This document shows, piece after piece, positions 32,425 to 45,995 of a DNA stretch of 64,000 bases (positions are counted from its first letter, which is position 1; every line of letters begins with the position of its first letter). The position numbers and the translations under genes are program-made. The notes under the pieces are model-generated. The model was not told the DNA's origin and made no database searches. It saw only the letters and a list, made by a program, of their open reading frames with translations. This stretch comes from Doryteuthis pealeii (Eukaryota; Mollusca; Cephalopoda; Myopsida; Loliginidae): the NCBI GenBank assembly GCA_023376005.1, contig CM042156.1, positions 47,683,092 to 47,747,091 of the forward strand, given 5' to 3'.

Positions 32425-34450
32425 TTTAGTAGCACTCCCAGTTGATTTTTTTTATTTGAGGTTATTATTAGTTATATAGAGCTTTGTAAATGGAGTTAAG
32501 AACTGTTTGAATTATGCAAATATCCCCAGTGGTTCAAAAGTTATGAGAATTTAAAGCCCCGAAAATGGGGGTACAAAAGTGGACATGATTTTGATAAAAA
32601 AATCTGTCAACTCATGGACCAATTCAGAACAAGAAATTCAGTAATTTCTTCACCATTTCTTTATTTTTTAAACAATTTTGATAAAACTTTGCATTCTTAT
32701 GTAAAATTGTATGTTCTTTCTGATTCTGCACTTAAGTTTTATGTATCTCAATGCTAGAACCCATTATTTGGGGAATAAAAAGTAGGGATATCAAGATTTT
32801 TGTGTTTTTTTAAAGTTTACCACAAGATTATTCAACATTTTCATTTTTATACTGCATGTATACACATATATAATATTAATTTAAATATATAACATCACTT
32901 TGAACTTAAAAATACATTTCTAAATGCTTATGTTGAATTACATAAAAGAAATAGATTACCTATTTACAAATGTTTTTACATAAACCGGTCCGTGTGTGAG
33001 GTGTTTTATTTACATTTCTTGTAATTTTAAGTTGTTTGGGTTTTTTTTTCCAAAATTGAAACGGACGTAAAAAATTATTCAATTGTTAAAAACACATAAA
33101 ATTTACATATTTAGAAAGATTGTTATTTTATTTCCAACCATATAAATATTTTTAAAATTGGACAAGAAATAAGCGTTGAATTACTATTTAAACTTCATGG
33201 TCTGGATAAACGATGCCTAGCCAAGTTTACATTATGGAACGGAGGACAACTAAATTTTAGTTTTTTTCTTCAAAATTCAAAGTTTCAAAGCAAATCCCTG
33301 ATGGTATACAATCGTTTTTATTTCACACATTATATATATGAAAATAATTCCAAGGTTGTCTCCGATTAGGCATATAGTGCTTTTTTTTTTGGTTATCTTA
33401 TATTTTTGGAAGAAATTGCTTTAACTTTGGTCTATTGTAGTTTCACTCCCAAACGTCGGAAAAGAAAAAAACAAGTTTCTGCTTGTAGTTAAAAGTGTCT
33501 CCTATTTAATTGCAAAATTTCAAGAATATTAATAAAGATTAACCACTTTGATTTTACGAAAAAATAACACAGAAAATTTGACCGCAGAACAAAATTTCTA
33601 TCACTCATTTTCAGCTGATTTAACACAAAATACCATTTAACTCGCTGTAAAAGATAATTCAATGGATAAAAAACACATAAAAATTACATATTCAGAGAGA
33701 TTATTTCATTTTCTATATAAATATTTTTTTTAAAATTGGGCCCAAAACTAGTAATTACCTTTTTAAGCTGATAAGGTCAAAATTACAAGAGATTGTTTAC
33801 ATTTGAAAATCGAGTAAATTTGACGGTTTTCTTTTCAAAATTAAAACTTTGAGCAAAATCCCGGATGGTATACAATCCTTTTTATTTCACACATTATATA
33901 TGGAAATAATCTGGAGTCTGTCTTCTATTACTGGTATAGTGCTTTTTTTTTTTGCTTCTCTTATATTTTTTAAAGAAATTGCCTTCAAATTTGCTCTATT
34001 GTATTTTCGCTTCCATGGGGCTTAGAAACAAAAAAAAATGCCCTGTTTGTACTTCCATGTGTCTTCTAATTGAGTGTAAAATTTCAAGAATATTGATAAA
34101 GATTATCCACTAAGATTTTGAAACACAAAGTAGCATGTAAAAAATTAGTCTAAAAAAAAAAAAAAAATGTCATATTTTATGTTTTTGTTTTTTGAAGCAA
34201 AATATCATTTTAACTCGCTGTAAAAAATTATTCAATTGATAAAAACACGTAAAAATTATATATTTAGAAAGATTATTTTCTCTTCTTTTACTGATTAAGG
34301 TCACAAATTTGAAAATGTCCGCATTTATCAGCTAAATGCTTGTAATGCTAATTTTAGTAAATGACATTTAAGAGATTTATAGATTTTAACAAATCATGGG
34401 CAAACTTCACCCCACACTGCTTTTTAAATGGCCCACCTAATTTCACAGGG
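32425..34450 (+). repeat. ~2-kb dispersed repeat with internal ~560-bp repeats (copy 1)
   Basis: Shares long, nearly collinear similarity with 51,262-52,735, beginning at cccagttgatttttt and including cagtggttcaaaagttatg and ctgatggtatacaatc. Inside, the segment containing tggtatacaatc ... tttatttcacacattat occurs at about 33,300 and 33,865, showing internal duplication. Non-coding; family unknown. Confidence 0.85.
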
Positions 34451-34779
34451 GAAATAACATTTATTAAAATTTGCTTTGCCTTGTTTTGCTTCAGTACAAT
34501 AGCTTGAAACTTTTTGACTAAACCACATAAAATAACAATGATTAACTATGATTTTTCTGGCATTTTGTAACATTTTTTAAAACATTGGTAAATTTTCACA
34601 TCTTTTGTTCTAGCAACAAGAAACATTCAGGATTTTTTTTCTTTAAGTTTTTTTTTTTTGTATAGTCAAATGAATAAATTAGAAATCAATTTCCCTACTT
34701 TTATAAGCACGTTTATGTATTTTTATATTACCATTACTTTTCAATTCAAAAGTGATATAATGAATATGTAAATACCTTG

Positions 34780-34985
34780 GTACCCCCTCACTATAATCTG
34801 ATTGGACAGTGTCATGTATAAATAGTTGACACTGTGTTGGTCCTCTACCTAATGCCTACAAGCTAACTTTACTCGCTAGACGACACCACGACTGTTCGGA
34901 GACGGATTGCTATCCGATGTACCAATTACTACTGCGATAATATACCCAATACAACTTCAGAATATATCCCTTAACCCGGATATAT
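34780..34985 (+). promoter_or_regulatory. TATA-containing promoter-like or LTR-like segment
   Basis: A tgtataaatag box at about 34,815 in a locally GC-richer stretch is followed by a non-repetitive segment with cgctagacgacacc and tgttcggagacgg. It could be the U3/R part of an LTR or a true promoter. No reading frame follows directly. Confidence 0.3.
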
Positions 34986-35559
34986 CAAAAAGGGACAAAT
35001 GAAATTATTTGTCAGATTGTTAGATATGCACATAGAATTTAAAGAAAATAGTTTTAATAATAGATAATTTAAAATTTTGACAAATAGATTATGAAAATAT
35101 TTCATTTTTTCTTCAATCCGCAGATCATATTTATATTGAATACATTGATTTTTTCAAGTATTCATTTTTTTCTTATTTTAACCATTCCAGAATGTATCAT
35201 GCCAACAGCATGTGTTCATCAGAATATCAGTGATGATATGTGATGAAGACCTCAAATTTTTATAGAAAAGATCTTTTTACCAAAAAGAAAAAAATTAACT
35301 TTTCCCTATTCCAAAGGCAGATGCTTATGCATATGGTCTTCTGTAGTGAAAATGGTTTGTGTACCTTCAATGAAAAATTACTTTTTTTAAAGTTGTGTGG
35401 CTCATTGGATGATGGGCCATGTCTCATGTGGCCTGATTCTTGAAAAATGTTGCCCATGTCTGGTTTAAATTATGAAATGCTAATTAGAATCCATCGCTCC
35501 TTCTTAAATAGAAGCATTAATATTATAATTGACAATGTAATAAGAATGAAAGTGAACTC

Positions 35560-36090
35560 TGTGTTGGGGGGGGGGTCCACAGTCAAGTCAGACGCATATG
35601 CTCTACCAACTACCAAAGTCTTCTGTCTGCAACAATCTCTCACAAAAGTACTACTCTCTTCTTGTCAGCAAGATCCAAATACAGTTTTCTCTTCTACTCG
35701 TCTCGATAGCAAAATCCGACCACGTTGTGTCTCCCCGGTCTGGGAGGGCAGGCCCTTAAATACTTAGTAACTGTGGCTACTCACTCTGCACTGCCCGTGC
35801 AGAACTTCAACATTCACCAGCACCTCAAGTATGCGTCAATCCTCAAGACGAGACTGTTTACATCCGGGTTACTCTGCACGGCTCATGCAGAATTTCAACA
35901 ATATTTCAACGACGAGGAGGTGGCGAGTTCAATTTCCGTGATCACTCACCACACTCCTCTCCCTCGCACAGGCCATACATATTTGGACGCACTTTGTCCA
36001 TGGGGGTTGGAATCTGCTCGTCCACAGACAATTGTTTCAAGAGGAACACTACAGATTTACAGGTCATCTAGGATGAAATTAAATTTTAAT
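35560..36090. other. GC-richer segment of unknown nature
   Basis: Begins with an inverted tRNA-like patch (minus strand gttggtagagcatatgcg) next to a G run at 35,566-35,574. A mixed-composition segment containing two related pieces (actgcccgtgcagaacttc and tgcacggctcatgcagaattt) follows. Two overlapping open frames exist but have no recognisable domain. Likely retroelement or LTR debris. Confidence 0.4.
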
Positions 36091-36344
36091 AACTAAATCA
36101 ACAAACATAACATAAAAAACAAATTAAAGTAAAACAGTACAAGTAGTGTTACATTGTATATTAAATAAAAACATGTACCGTATTTTTTCTTTTTCTGGTA
36201 CTAAAAATTTAAAAAATTCCAAGAAAAGCAGAGAGAGGAAACAGAGAGAAAAAGAGAGACTAACTGGGATTAATGGCTCTTCATAAATCTTAAATGCCGC
36301 GGAAAAAATAACTTCATTTTTTCTTCACGTCACTACTTAACTTT

Positions 36345-36485
36345 GGAAAGACGAGAGTGATGGAAGAAATTTCAGTTGTTCTATTTTCGATTATACCCCC
36401 CTCTGTTTCAAATCTTTTTATCTGCATTCTTATTTAGTTTCATTAGTCTTTCTAATTTAATATAAATATTATTGCATTAAAATAA
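36345..36485 (+). mobile_element. Helitron fragment lacking the 3' hairpin
   Basis: Matches about 30,555-30,690 of Helitron copy 1 (gagtgatggaag ... ttgttctattttcgattat ... catttcattag-type segment) but diverges before the terminal hairpin and CTAG. Confidence 0.8.
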
Positions 36486-36489
36486 ATAA

Positions 36490-37221
36490 TTTTATCTTGT
36501 AGTTTACTTAATCAACCTATCAAAATGAAAAGTGAATCATTTTTATAGCAAGGACATTTTCTCTTCTATTTAAAAAAAAAAAAAAAAAAAAGGGAAAACT
36601 AATAAAAATTCAAGTGCACAAATTTCGAAAATGTATATAGCAACATTTTTCATTCTTAATATTATTTTAGTCTGATATAATGTGGGAGATTTTCAACTGA
36701 CATGAAATAATTCAAATAGAAACAGATATGTTTTCTTTTCAAATAGAATAAAATAAAGTTAAATTATAAAAATGGTACATAAACAAAGTTAAGCTTTTCA
36801 AAGGAATCAAAATATTGCTGATAGAAATTAATCAGAAATGAATTATTTGCTTCACATTAGTTGAAATTTATATTACCAGGTAATAATAGAAATAAAATTA
36901 ATTGAAAATCAAAAGGATTTATAAAAAATATACTGCAACTTATTTTCTAAATATTAGGAAGTCAAAAATACACACATACACATATATATAATCAATAATA
37001 TGTAAAACAAAACTCATTGTTTTTGTAATGGTGCTCAATATTCAGAATAGAGCCAATCAGTAGTCAAATATTGGGATACGATTAAAAACAATTATTAAAA
37101 ACTAAAATGTTAAAATCACAGCCATCACAAACATCTAGTACGGCTGTCTGTTTCACAACCCAAGTCAATCTTTAGGTGTAAATGATTGTGAAAATCAAAT
37201 TTTAGTTTTTGATAATCACAC

Positions 37222-37273
<52 letters not shown>

Positions 37274-38690
37274 TATACATAAAGAGAATTATTTACATTG
37301 TAAAAACCAGCAGGATATATAGTAATATACTATATGATGAATGAATAACAATTCAATAGATATGAAGTCATTTTTTTTAACTGAATGCAAAAATTGTTTA
37401 TTTTAGCAGAAACACTTACATGTCTGTTTTGTTGTAGACCCAAATAAACTGTCTTAGATGTTGAATGATAGTTCTGCTGTGAATTAAAAATACGACATAC
37501 GTCAAAATGTTATTCTTTTAATACTGCATTTATACAGTACAATAATTCTTCAAAATGTTTACAATTAAAAGTAATTCCTTCTGTTAAAAAAACAAACAAA
37601 CTTACTTTAAAATACAAATATTTTTATATCTTGTAGTCTAAATTGTTTCATCTCCTAAAATACAACTCAATATTAGTTCAAATTATTAGCAATATTTGAA
37701 ATTATATAAAAATACATCAAATCAAAATTACATAATTTTCTAATTTAAAACTCAGATTTGAGTATATACCTTGAATATTGAGTGTTGAACAAAAACTACA
37801 GAGTTTGAGTAAAATATTCATAATCAAAAAACAATAATTAAACAAAAAAAGCAGAAAGATTCAATAATTTAAAAGAGTATCAAACATGATTTGAATTAAA
37901 TTACATAAATGTAAATATAAAGGTTCAACTGAATAGAAATATAAAAAACACAAAAAAACAAACATAAAACAAAGATTTATACATAGACATATAGACATTA
38001 TGATTACAGACAGATGCAATTAATGATTAATTATTATTCAATCAAATTAGTTGATGATAGTTAATTTTAGCACTAATCAGTTCAATCTAGTAGAAATACT
38101 TTAATGACCAAATGCACAGGCCACAATTGTTGAAAAAAGTAAATGAAATTCCTTATATTGATTTAAGTAAACAATGCTTATTTTGTGAAAACCTTAATAA
38201 TTATTTATATTTGACAAATATATGTTCTTGGTATGTGTGAATATATGTGCTGAGTGATGGTACCATAATGAAATGGTGTTGAACTGTGAAATTCTGGTTG
38301 CAGTAGAATACACATGAACACAAATCAAGATATACAAAAAAAAAATCAGATATTTACACTTATTGGGGTTAAAATAAAGAATATATCCATGCATGTTTTC
38401 AAGTATGCACATATAGGATATACAAATAACATAATTTGAGTTAGTGATGAATGACTGAGGCAAAAATGTTAGTGTTTTTTTTTTATCTGAAACTTTAAAT
38501 ACGCCGCATACCATAGACTGTATGGAACGTTAGTCTGTGTAAATTCGTTTAATGGGCTGAGTCTACATCGCCATTATTAATTGTAATAAGGCATGTGTGT
38601 GTATACATTTATGTCAGCATGTAAATGTGTAATTCTTTGATCACAATTTTAAACACGCATCATGTATATGATTTTAAGTTGTTTATGGTA
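36490..38690. other. AT-rich non-coding stretch
   Basis: Over 2 kb of A/T-rich sequence with a (TA)n tract at about 37,236-37,270. No exon or named element recognised; it may be intron of the zinc-finger gene if that gene starts near 39 kb. Confidence 0.45.
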
Positions 38691-38705
38691 GCCGAAGATA
38701 CTTAC

Positions 38706-38985
38706 CAACCCTAAAATCACCAGTTGTATTGTTGCATAGGAAGGAAGTGAGAGGAAGAAAAAGAAAAAAAATCAGGATTATTTACGTAATGGTAACTTGT
38801 TAGATGAGAACGAAGGATTTTTTTTTTTTAGTTATGTGAGTTTTTCTTTTTCTTTTTTTCTTTTCTCTTTTTTTCTTTTCTCTTTTTTAAACTATTCTAA
38901 TAATCTAATAGGGTCAACATTGGAAATTGAACTGAACGAGGAAAAGAGATCATTCTTTTAACAAGATACGATGTCACGTGACTAC
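38706..38985 (-). promoter_or_regulatory. candidate non-coding first exon and promoter, minus strand
   Basis: On the minus strand a consensus donor GGTTG|GTAAGTAT ends at 38,706. Upstream lies an E-box palindrome gtcacgtgac (38,973-38,982) and a GC-rich patch (ggtggcggctgc, 38,990-39,001) with a YY1-like core. If used, this exon would splice to the acceptor at about 26,812 of the zinc-finger gene across a ~12-kb intron. The exon start is not defined by sequence. Confidence 0.3.
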
Positions 38986-39229
38986 TAATGGTGGCGGCTG
39001 CTATACCGTCATGCACCGTTCCATCATGGCTAGTTTCTGCAATAACTGCTAATTAATTAAAATTGGAAAAAAACAACAAATATATGAACCCATTAATTAA
39101 CGTTGATATTCCATAATGAATAAAGTTTTTTTTTTAGTTTGTTGCATTTGTTATGTCCATCAAAATCTTTATTCGAAATAACTGAGTAGTTGTGAGGACG
39201 AAGAGTTTGGGCTTTTAAAAAACGTGGGG

Positions 39230-39485
39230 GAGGAGTGGCCGAAAAGGAAACGTTTTCCTCACTTGAACGAGAGACAGTGAAAGTCTTTCAGTGAAAGACG
39301 AATGTAAACACTAGAAGGAAGGAAGGAAGAAAGTAAAAAAAAGAGCTACGTTTGGTGTTTGGGCTTAAATCACCGCTTCCTTTTTGTTTTTCTTTCTTTT
39401 ATATTTTCTTATTTTCTTTCTATTTCTAATAATTCCCTCCAACTGGTTTTTCGTTCGTCATTTTCACTTGATCACAAACACACAG
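39230..39485 (+). promoter_or_regulatory. candidate non-coding first exon, plus strand
   Basis: A GC-richer segment (gggggaggagtggccg at about 39,225) is followed by purine-rich sequence and a donor-like acacag|gtatga at 39,485/39,486. It could be the first exon of the JmjC gene, joining the acceptor at 50,878. Head-to-head with the minus-strand candidate at 38,706-38,985. Speculative. Confidence 0.22.
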
Positions 39486-39489
39486 GTAT

Positions 39490-42400
39490 GAAAATGTTGT
39501 GGTTAGTGATAGATAAAGTTGTATATACATTATGTAATTTGTAGACGCTTTCAATTAACAAATATTGCATTATTATTTATATTTTAAATAATAACAATGT
39601 CTCGAGAAAGATGTATTTCTTCATCTAAGTCAGGATTTTTTAAGGAAACTTGTACTAATATGTATGGATCTCCCTAAACAATAACATTCCGGTATTAATT
39701 ACAAATGAAATGAAAAAAAAAAGGATAAGAAAGAAAATGTTTATCAAATTACAGAATAATAATATCGGAGAGCATGGGAACAAAAAATAAGATTTAAAAT
39801 TTACTTTGACTGCAAAAGTGTGGGGGACTAGAAAAGTAGGTTTTTTTTTATTACAAAAATATTTTTTTAATTTTTTTTTTTTTTTTTCAAAGAGTGAAAC
39901 ATCTACATATGCACCCACCCGTTCCGATAGACATGGCATCACATTTAGTTTACTTTTTTGTTTTAATGTCATAAACATTTTTGTTTTAATAACCGCATAT
40001 TTGCATTTAAAATAAAATGTTTTATTATTGAGGAACAAGTGACGATTATTTTGAATGTGTGACAGATTTTTATTTATTTATTATTTTAAGATCTTTGGGT
40101 GTTGACATTTTTTTTTTACCCATTTGCATTACAAGTATATTTACTGCGATAATTGTTTTTGAATTTAATTCTCAATTCTTTTACAAAACAAAAATAAGAC
40201 TTTATTTCTCTTAAAAAAAACTTTTGAAGGTCATGATTTTGTACACTAAAGAAATATCGGTAGTAATATAGTAAGTTCAACTTACTAAGTTCATATATTT
40301 TACTTTATTTGAACTAAATAAAATTTTAAGGTCATATTGATTCCGGTCGATACATAAAGAAGAATCTTCAATCAACTTTCGGAGTTTTTGGGGGGTTTTT
40401 TTCAACTTGAAAAATGTGGATTTAAAGGTATAAATAATAAATATTTGTCTCTTCATTGACTAGTTATATATAAACTCCTTTTTCTCATTTCTTTGATCTT
40501 CTGAGAAAATATTTTATTTAAAATGTAGGTTTATTTTTCTCTGGTTCATTTGAACATCAAGTTTTAAGAAAATTATAAATCAAAATATAAATTATAACGA
40601 TATGAATTATAAGTTAAACATTTAGAAAATAAAATCTAATCTTCAAAATGCAATTTGTTGATCATTTTTGTCTATTTGTTATAAAAAGTATTAAGGGACT
40701 AATTTTTTTTTATTAAAATAATATTTACTTGTTTTTGTGCTCTTCTAAAACTAGAATTGGGATTCAAGAAAATATTTAAAGGGCCAATATTTAGTTCTAA
40801 AAATTTTTTTTTTTTTTGCAAGTTTAAAAATTAATTTTGCTAATATAAAACTACAATGCGCCTTTTTTATGTTCTTCTTTAACATAGTTTTTTAAAGAAA
40901 TTATTTATCAAAAACAAATCACTAAACGTAAACAGGTTAATAGGATTTTTAAATAAAATTATTTATAACCACGAGTCTGGTGTAGGTAGACTAATCTGGA
41001 AGACTAAAGTATATAAAAGTAAGTAATTTTAAAGTAGTTTTTCCGCGTGAGTAAATTAGGATTTTACCTGTTGTCACTTTTTGTTGTTGTTGTTTTGTTT
41101 TTAGTGTTTGTGTAATTTAAAGACAAAACCCTTTAAAAACTACGTATACTCGGTTATGGAAAACTTCCATATGTTTTTTACACTTACCTTTTTTTTTACT
41201 CTATAGACAAAAATCAGTTCAAATATTTCTTTTTAAACCGACAGTAATAAAACCACAATAATACTTGACACTTGAATCAGCATGAAAAAATATTTGTGCC
41301 ACGTCGTAGATTTTACTTGAAAACTTATTTAAAACATTAATAACATTCATTTCCTGATTAGTTTATACTTTTTTGATTATATCCACAAAATAATATATTA
41401 ACTTTGCTGTAATTAAACTAACCTTCTAGCAATAAGTCGCCAATGATAAACCATGTGTGTTGTGTGAGTCATGCTTGCTAATAATAATAATAATGGTGGC
41501 TTGCTTACCGACAAGGGTAAGACATATTGACTTTATTCTTACTACTAATTTAATTATTGGTGAAAAAAATTATCGTTAATGATTAATGATATATAAAAAT
41601 GTACACAGGTTTTAAATAATATCTGTATTTAATTTTGATAAAAACGTTCAATTGATTTTAATCATTTAAATTACACTTTGCAAATATGTCAGACATTGGA
41701 TGGAGGGAATAGAAGTAAAATTACTTTTGTGAATTGGAAAAATAAATTTATTAAATTGTGTGAGCCTTTTTAATTTTAAAATGGCATTTAAAACACTTTA
41801 TACTTCAAACGTTTTAAGACAATTTTTAAAAGGTAATAATGCGGTATTACTTTTCTTTCTATTTTTTTTTTTTTATAGATTTAAATTTGTTTTTTCTAAA
41901 TTAAAAATGCAATGATGATTAATCCACTCCAAACAATCCAACCAAAACTTCCTGGTAATAATATTTGATCTGATAAGTTAATAGAATTCCTTTCGAAATA
42001 ATAACATTATTTAATCTTATAATTTTACTGTTACAAATTTAATTGAATTTTGTTGCTTTTGCATTCTACATGGTTTGTTTTGTGATTTTGTTTTTTTCGT
42101 TCAACTTTAATCTTCTCACATCTACGTATCCTTCTGCTTTTTTGATCTACCAAAAAACAAACTTATTTTCTTTTTTTATAAAACATTTGTAACTAAACCA
42201 TTTTATTTTAGATTAACTTACATTTTAATTGTTATTTATAATTCATATTGTACAAAATCTTAAACGTAATTTTGTTAAAATTAATGTGACTATAAATTTT
42301 CTCTTTAATTATTACTTTCTCCAGATTTTGGAGTTAACTTTATACATTAGTATCTCTCACAGTCCCGAAAATAAACAAACTTTTAATAAAATATCTACAT

Positions 42401-42834
42401 TATGAGTGAACAAATATAACTTTGTATTTTTCTGAAAAGATATTTTCAAGGGCCAAGAAAATGAATGTTGGGACGTATTCCTGAAATCACAGGGGCAGGA
42501 CTGTGTTTGAACGAGTTGTTTCAACTTTTGGAAAGCGTGTACTAGGATTTATTTTAAAGTTGGTTTCAAATAAATAATAAATTCATTTCATTTTTAAATT
42601 AACATCAAAGAATAGTTGTTAGCAAGAAATTCTAAGCTGTACTTAAGTTGTAACATATAGATAAATATGCATCAGAATTTAAAAAAAAATAGTGTGAGCA
42701 CATGGTCGGGTGTGAAATATCACAACTCAAATGTCAAAGAAACTAATATTGGAATATTATTAATCTAAACTCGGAAATGAACACGGTACAGGTTTTTAAG
42801 GTAAATAATCAATATTTCAACAAATAATGTTAGA
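39490..42834. other. long AT-rich region with no gene seen
   Basis: About 3.3 kb of A/T-rich sequence with many homopolymer runs and an (AAT)n patch near 41,479. No exon, SINE or transposon recognised by eye. Confidence 0.5.
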
Positions 42835-43390
42835 GTTAGGGTGGCTAGACGTCCAGATTTTCAATCAACCATCCTCCATTTGGTGCCAGCTGACACTCAA
42901 GGACTCCACATGGAATAATAGCCCAAAAAGAGTGTCCAAATTCACTATCCACTTTTGAGTCAGGTCTAAATTATGACGTTGGGCATGTCTCCCCTCTATT
43001 CTTGTACACATGCTAAGAGCATATAGTATTAAGGCTTGTGTATTTATTTACCTTCTGAAAATATGCTAAACAGAAAGACCAAGTTTAACCATGAATGAAC
43101 CAAAGAATTTGAATTTATATCTAGAAAGAGAAAAAAGCTGATTTTCATATCTTTTGTACAATATGCTGTTGGGATGTGGGGAGATTGGCAGTCAAAGGAA
43201 AAGTGCAGTTTATCGACTCACCACTACAGATAACATAAGACGACCTCCCCCCTTTTTCTGCCCAAGTCTTCTTTTTGGATAGCAATGAATTCCTTTAGCA
43301 GAATTTGTAAATGGCCATCCTATTAGGAGTTCAGTAGAGCCAACGTTTAACGTAAATTTGTGACTGTCCAAGATGATACCTTTTTAGTGG
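42835..43390 (+). mobile_element. degenerate hAT-like transposon fragment
   Basis: Starts with a terminal-like tagggtggctagacgtcc. A broken open region at about 43,075-43,245 reads RKTKFNHE, stop, TKEFEFIS, like the N-terminal segment before the BED/zinc-binding part of hAT-type transposase-derived proteins. Frames are destroyed and the right end is not defined. Low certainty. Confidence 0.4.
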
Positions 43391-43408
43391 ATAGATGTGT
43401 ATACATAT

Positions 43409-43885
43409 TGTTACATAATTATTAGATTCCTAATATTTATGTACAGTAGTGTAGAAACCAAAATGGCTGTTATAAGTTCAGCCGGCGGCTTTGAAGGATT
43501 GAATGACAAGGCTTGACCTCAGTCCTGATCCCCCTTCCGGTGGATACCGTGAGAATCAGTGGAGAAAACCCTCTTCCGGTTTAGATTTGAAATAGATTTT
43601 TAGTGAGATCGGCCAAAGGCACGACGGTGGTAAGTCGTGTTATGCACGGTGCCGACTCAATCTGCGCAGGTAGTCTGGTGGGGATTTCAGAATATGATCT
43701 AAGTTAAATCAAAGTCTTGTGTTATTATCTAAAAACTACCAATGACACAGGGCTTCTGATGAAGAGAAATCCCCAATGGAAGACCAGACACGAAGTCCCC
43801 AAGACGAAGTCCAGACGCTAGAAGAGATGCTGGAAGAAGAATAATAGAAGTAAGGAAAGAGAGTATACAACAATATTAAAGACTA
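43409..43885 (-). mobile_element. LTR-like repeat fragment (minus orientation)
   Basis: Inverted relative to 55,530-55,995: shared blocks include ccctcttccggtttag, acggtgccgactcaatctgc and cacagggcttctgat. The outer edge at 43,409 reads tgttacataatt, i.e. the inverse of the tgtaaca end seen at 47,666 and 55,995. The U3-like part is missing. Confidence 0.75.
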
Positions 43886-43984
43886 ATTTTTATTTATTAG
43901 TTATATTTACCTGCAATTATGTTTAAAAGAAAAAAAAGATCCCTTCTGTTTTTGTGGATTTTTTTTACTTGCAGAGGTTTGATA

Positions 43985-44611
43985 TCTTATTATAATGGAG
44001 ATTGTGTGTTTTTCTGTCTGTTACCGAAACTATATTACTATTCAAGTCACAATTCCCTTAGTTATTGACATCACATTCTCTATGATTTTATTTTTATTTA
44101 AACCTCAATTATTAATAAAATTATTTTACATTATTAATACTGTTAACCATATCTACATACTAACAACATGCAATTATATTTATATATACAACAAAATAGC
44201 GGTTTACAATGTGAACGGGAAGGCTAATTTGCATATTAATATTAAAAAATCGAATTTAATAAATATGTGCTTAGTATTATTGATTTCTAACTGTTTGGTT
44301 TTATTTTAATGAATATAAGCAAAAATCTCTTCAATGAATCTTAAATGAAATCCATTAACAAGAAAAAATAACTGTCATTTTATTATTTACTTCCTCTTAT
44401 AACTAAATACTTAAATTAGAAAAAATAACAATGAAAGACGAGAGTGATGGAAGAGTAAGTTTCAGTTGTTCTATTTTTTATTATACTCCCTCTGTTTAAA
44501 ATCTTTTTATCTGCATTCTTATTTAGTTTCATTAGCCTTTCTAATTTAATACAATATTTTATTACATTAAAACTTAAATACTTGCACCCAGAGGGTGCAT
44601 ATATTTGCTAG
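43985..44611 (+). mobile_element. non-autonomous Helitron (copy 2)
   Basis: Same family as 30,108-30,731. It begins TC after A, has the hairpin tgcacccagagggtgca at 44,583-44,599 and ends CTAG before T. An open frame of 104 codons inside is not conserved in copy 1 and is not regarded as coding. Confidence 0.88.
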
Positions 44612-45518
44612 TATATTTAATTGTATTTCTGTATGGTTTCATAAAGGGTAAATATTTTAACATGGTTGAAATATGATCACAACTCTACTTGTTCAACACT
44701 GTGACTGAATGATACTTGCTGTACATTATATTATGGTGCATGTAAGGGTTGTTTGATGTTTTTGTATTAAGGTCACCAGTTTGAGGTCAATAATCAATAA
44801 AATATTCAAACATTTATAGACACCATAAAATATTCAATTACTGCAGGCACATGGCATAAATAACAAGACTCAATATTAAAACAAACAACTTGTATTGAGA
44901 AAAAGTTTACAAAAGGTAACGCATAATACCGAGCAAAGTTCTTTCAGTACTCTTGTGTACAAAATGTAATTTTGTTTTTTTAAAAGTTCATTATAACATG
45001 TAAGAAAATATGTTATAAGTTATGAAGTGAGAAAGAAAGGGTAAGAGTTCAAAGTCACATGGCAGTCAGTAGCAAGTAATACTGATGATCTCGTAAAAGG
45101 TTGATAAAGAGAGATAGACAGATATTAGTTCCTTCTTAGAAGTGAATGTGCTTTGTCTTACTTTAAAGTGATGTGGATTTGGTTAGAAGAATAATTTCTT
45201 TCTGGTTGGGATCTGAAAAGTTCTTTATAGTCCGAGGGTAGGCTCCAAAAGGGATCTATTTGATAGATTTCCTTTTAGGCGCGAACGTCTCTGATTGGTT
45301 GAAAATGTACAAATTTTTATTTTAATTTTGTTCTTTTACTAGGGTGCACAATCCCATACGCAAACTATTAATTTTTGTCATTTGACTTTTGTTCGTCGTA
45401 GTAAGAACTTCCGGTCCGCCACAATATCTCTAGTTTCTACTGATAACAGAGGATTGATATTGTGGTGCATATGTTTGGGCTTCCTCTGTTTTCGTTTTCA
45501 TATTGACAAAGCTGATTA
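44612..45518. other. non-coding, no gene seen
   Basis: Mixed AT-rich sequence. One cttccggtccgcc patch at about 45,409 resembles ETS-type sites, otherwise nothing recognised. Confidence 0.45.
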
Positions 45519-45730
45519 GGGACTGGTTTAGCTCAGTCGGTAGAGCATCCGCCTAAGAATCGCAAGGTCCCTGGTTCAATACTGGTCCCTGCCAACTCAG
45601 CACATGAGTAGCACAGATTGGGTAATCTGATCCATGCGGTAATGGGGTTTCCCTGATCTAGTTCTAACAAAAAGGAGATAGACTCCCTCACTGTCAAGCT
45701 GATACCATTCCACCAATTTTACTTTTTTAT
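45519..45730 (+). mobile_element. tRNA-derived SINE
   Basis: A box tagctcagtcgg and B box ggttcaatact in tRNA-like spacing. The body is related to the SINE at 7,981-8,231 (ccaactcagcacatgag, gatagactccctcactg) and the tail is TTTTACTT. No clear target duplication. Confidence 0.88.
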
Positions 45731-45834
45731 TGTTATTTTAACACTTTGTATGGGGAGATATTTTATTTACCTGCTACAGACAAAATAGCAAGGGCGTATT
45801 AAAATTTTAAACAACCCTTTCCTTCCTTGGATAA

Positions 45835-45995
45835 AGCAAAAATAAACCCCTTATTCCGGCATGTAGCCGGAAGTTTGGTTTTGGGGGAGAGGTGATAAAA
45901 CTGGTCATATCACTACACGGATCTATCTAGCTAGGCTCACTCACCGACTGATTCATTCAAAAATAAAAATAAAATTCTTGCATTCTCTCCTTGCA
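45835..45995 (+). repeat. ~130-bp dispersed repeat (copy 1 of 2)
   Basis: Matches 49,172-49,298: both contain agccggaagtttggttt-like sequence, tggtcata.cactaca, ggatctat.tagctagg and gcattctctccttgca. Family unknown. Confidence 0.75.

Noticed and set aside
35725..36096. 123-codon open frame
   Set aside because: No domain or coding bias; the segment looks like retroelement debris with internal similarity.
43995..44309. 104-codon open frame
   Set aside because: It lies inside Helitron copy 2 and is not preserved in copy 1; composition is that of AT-rich non-coding DNA.
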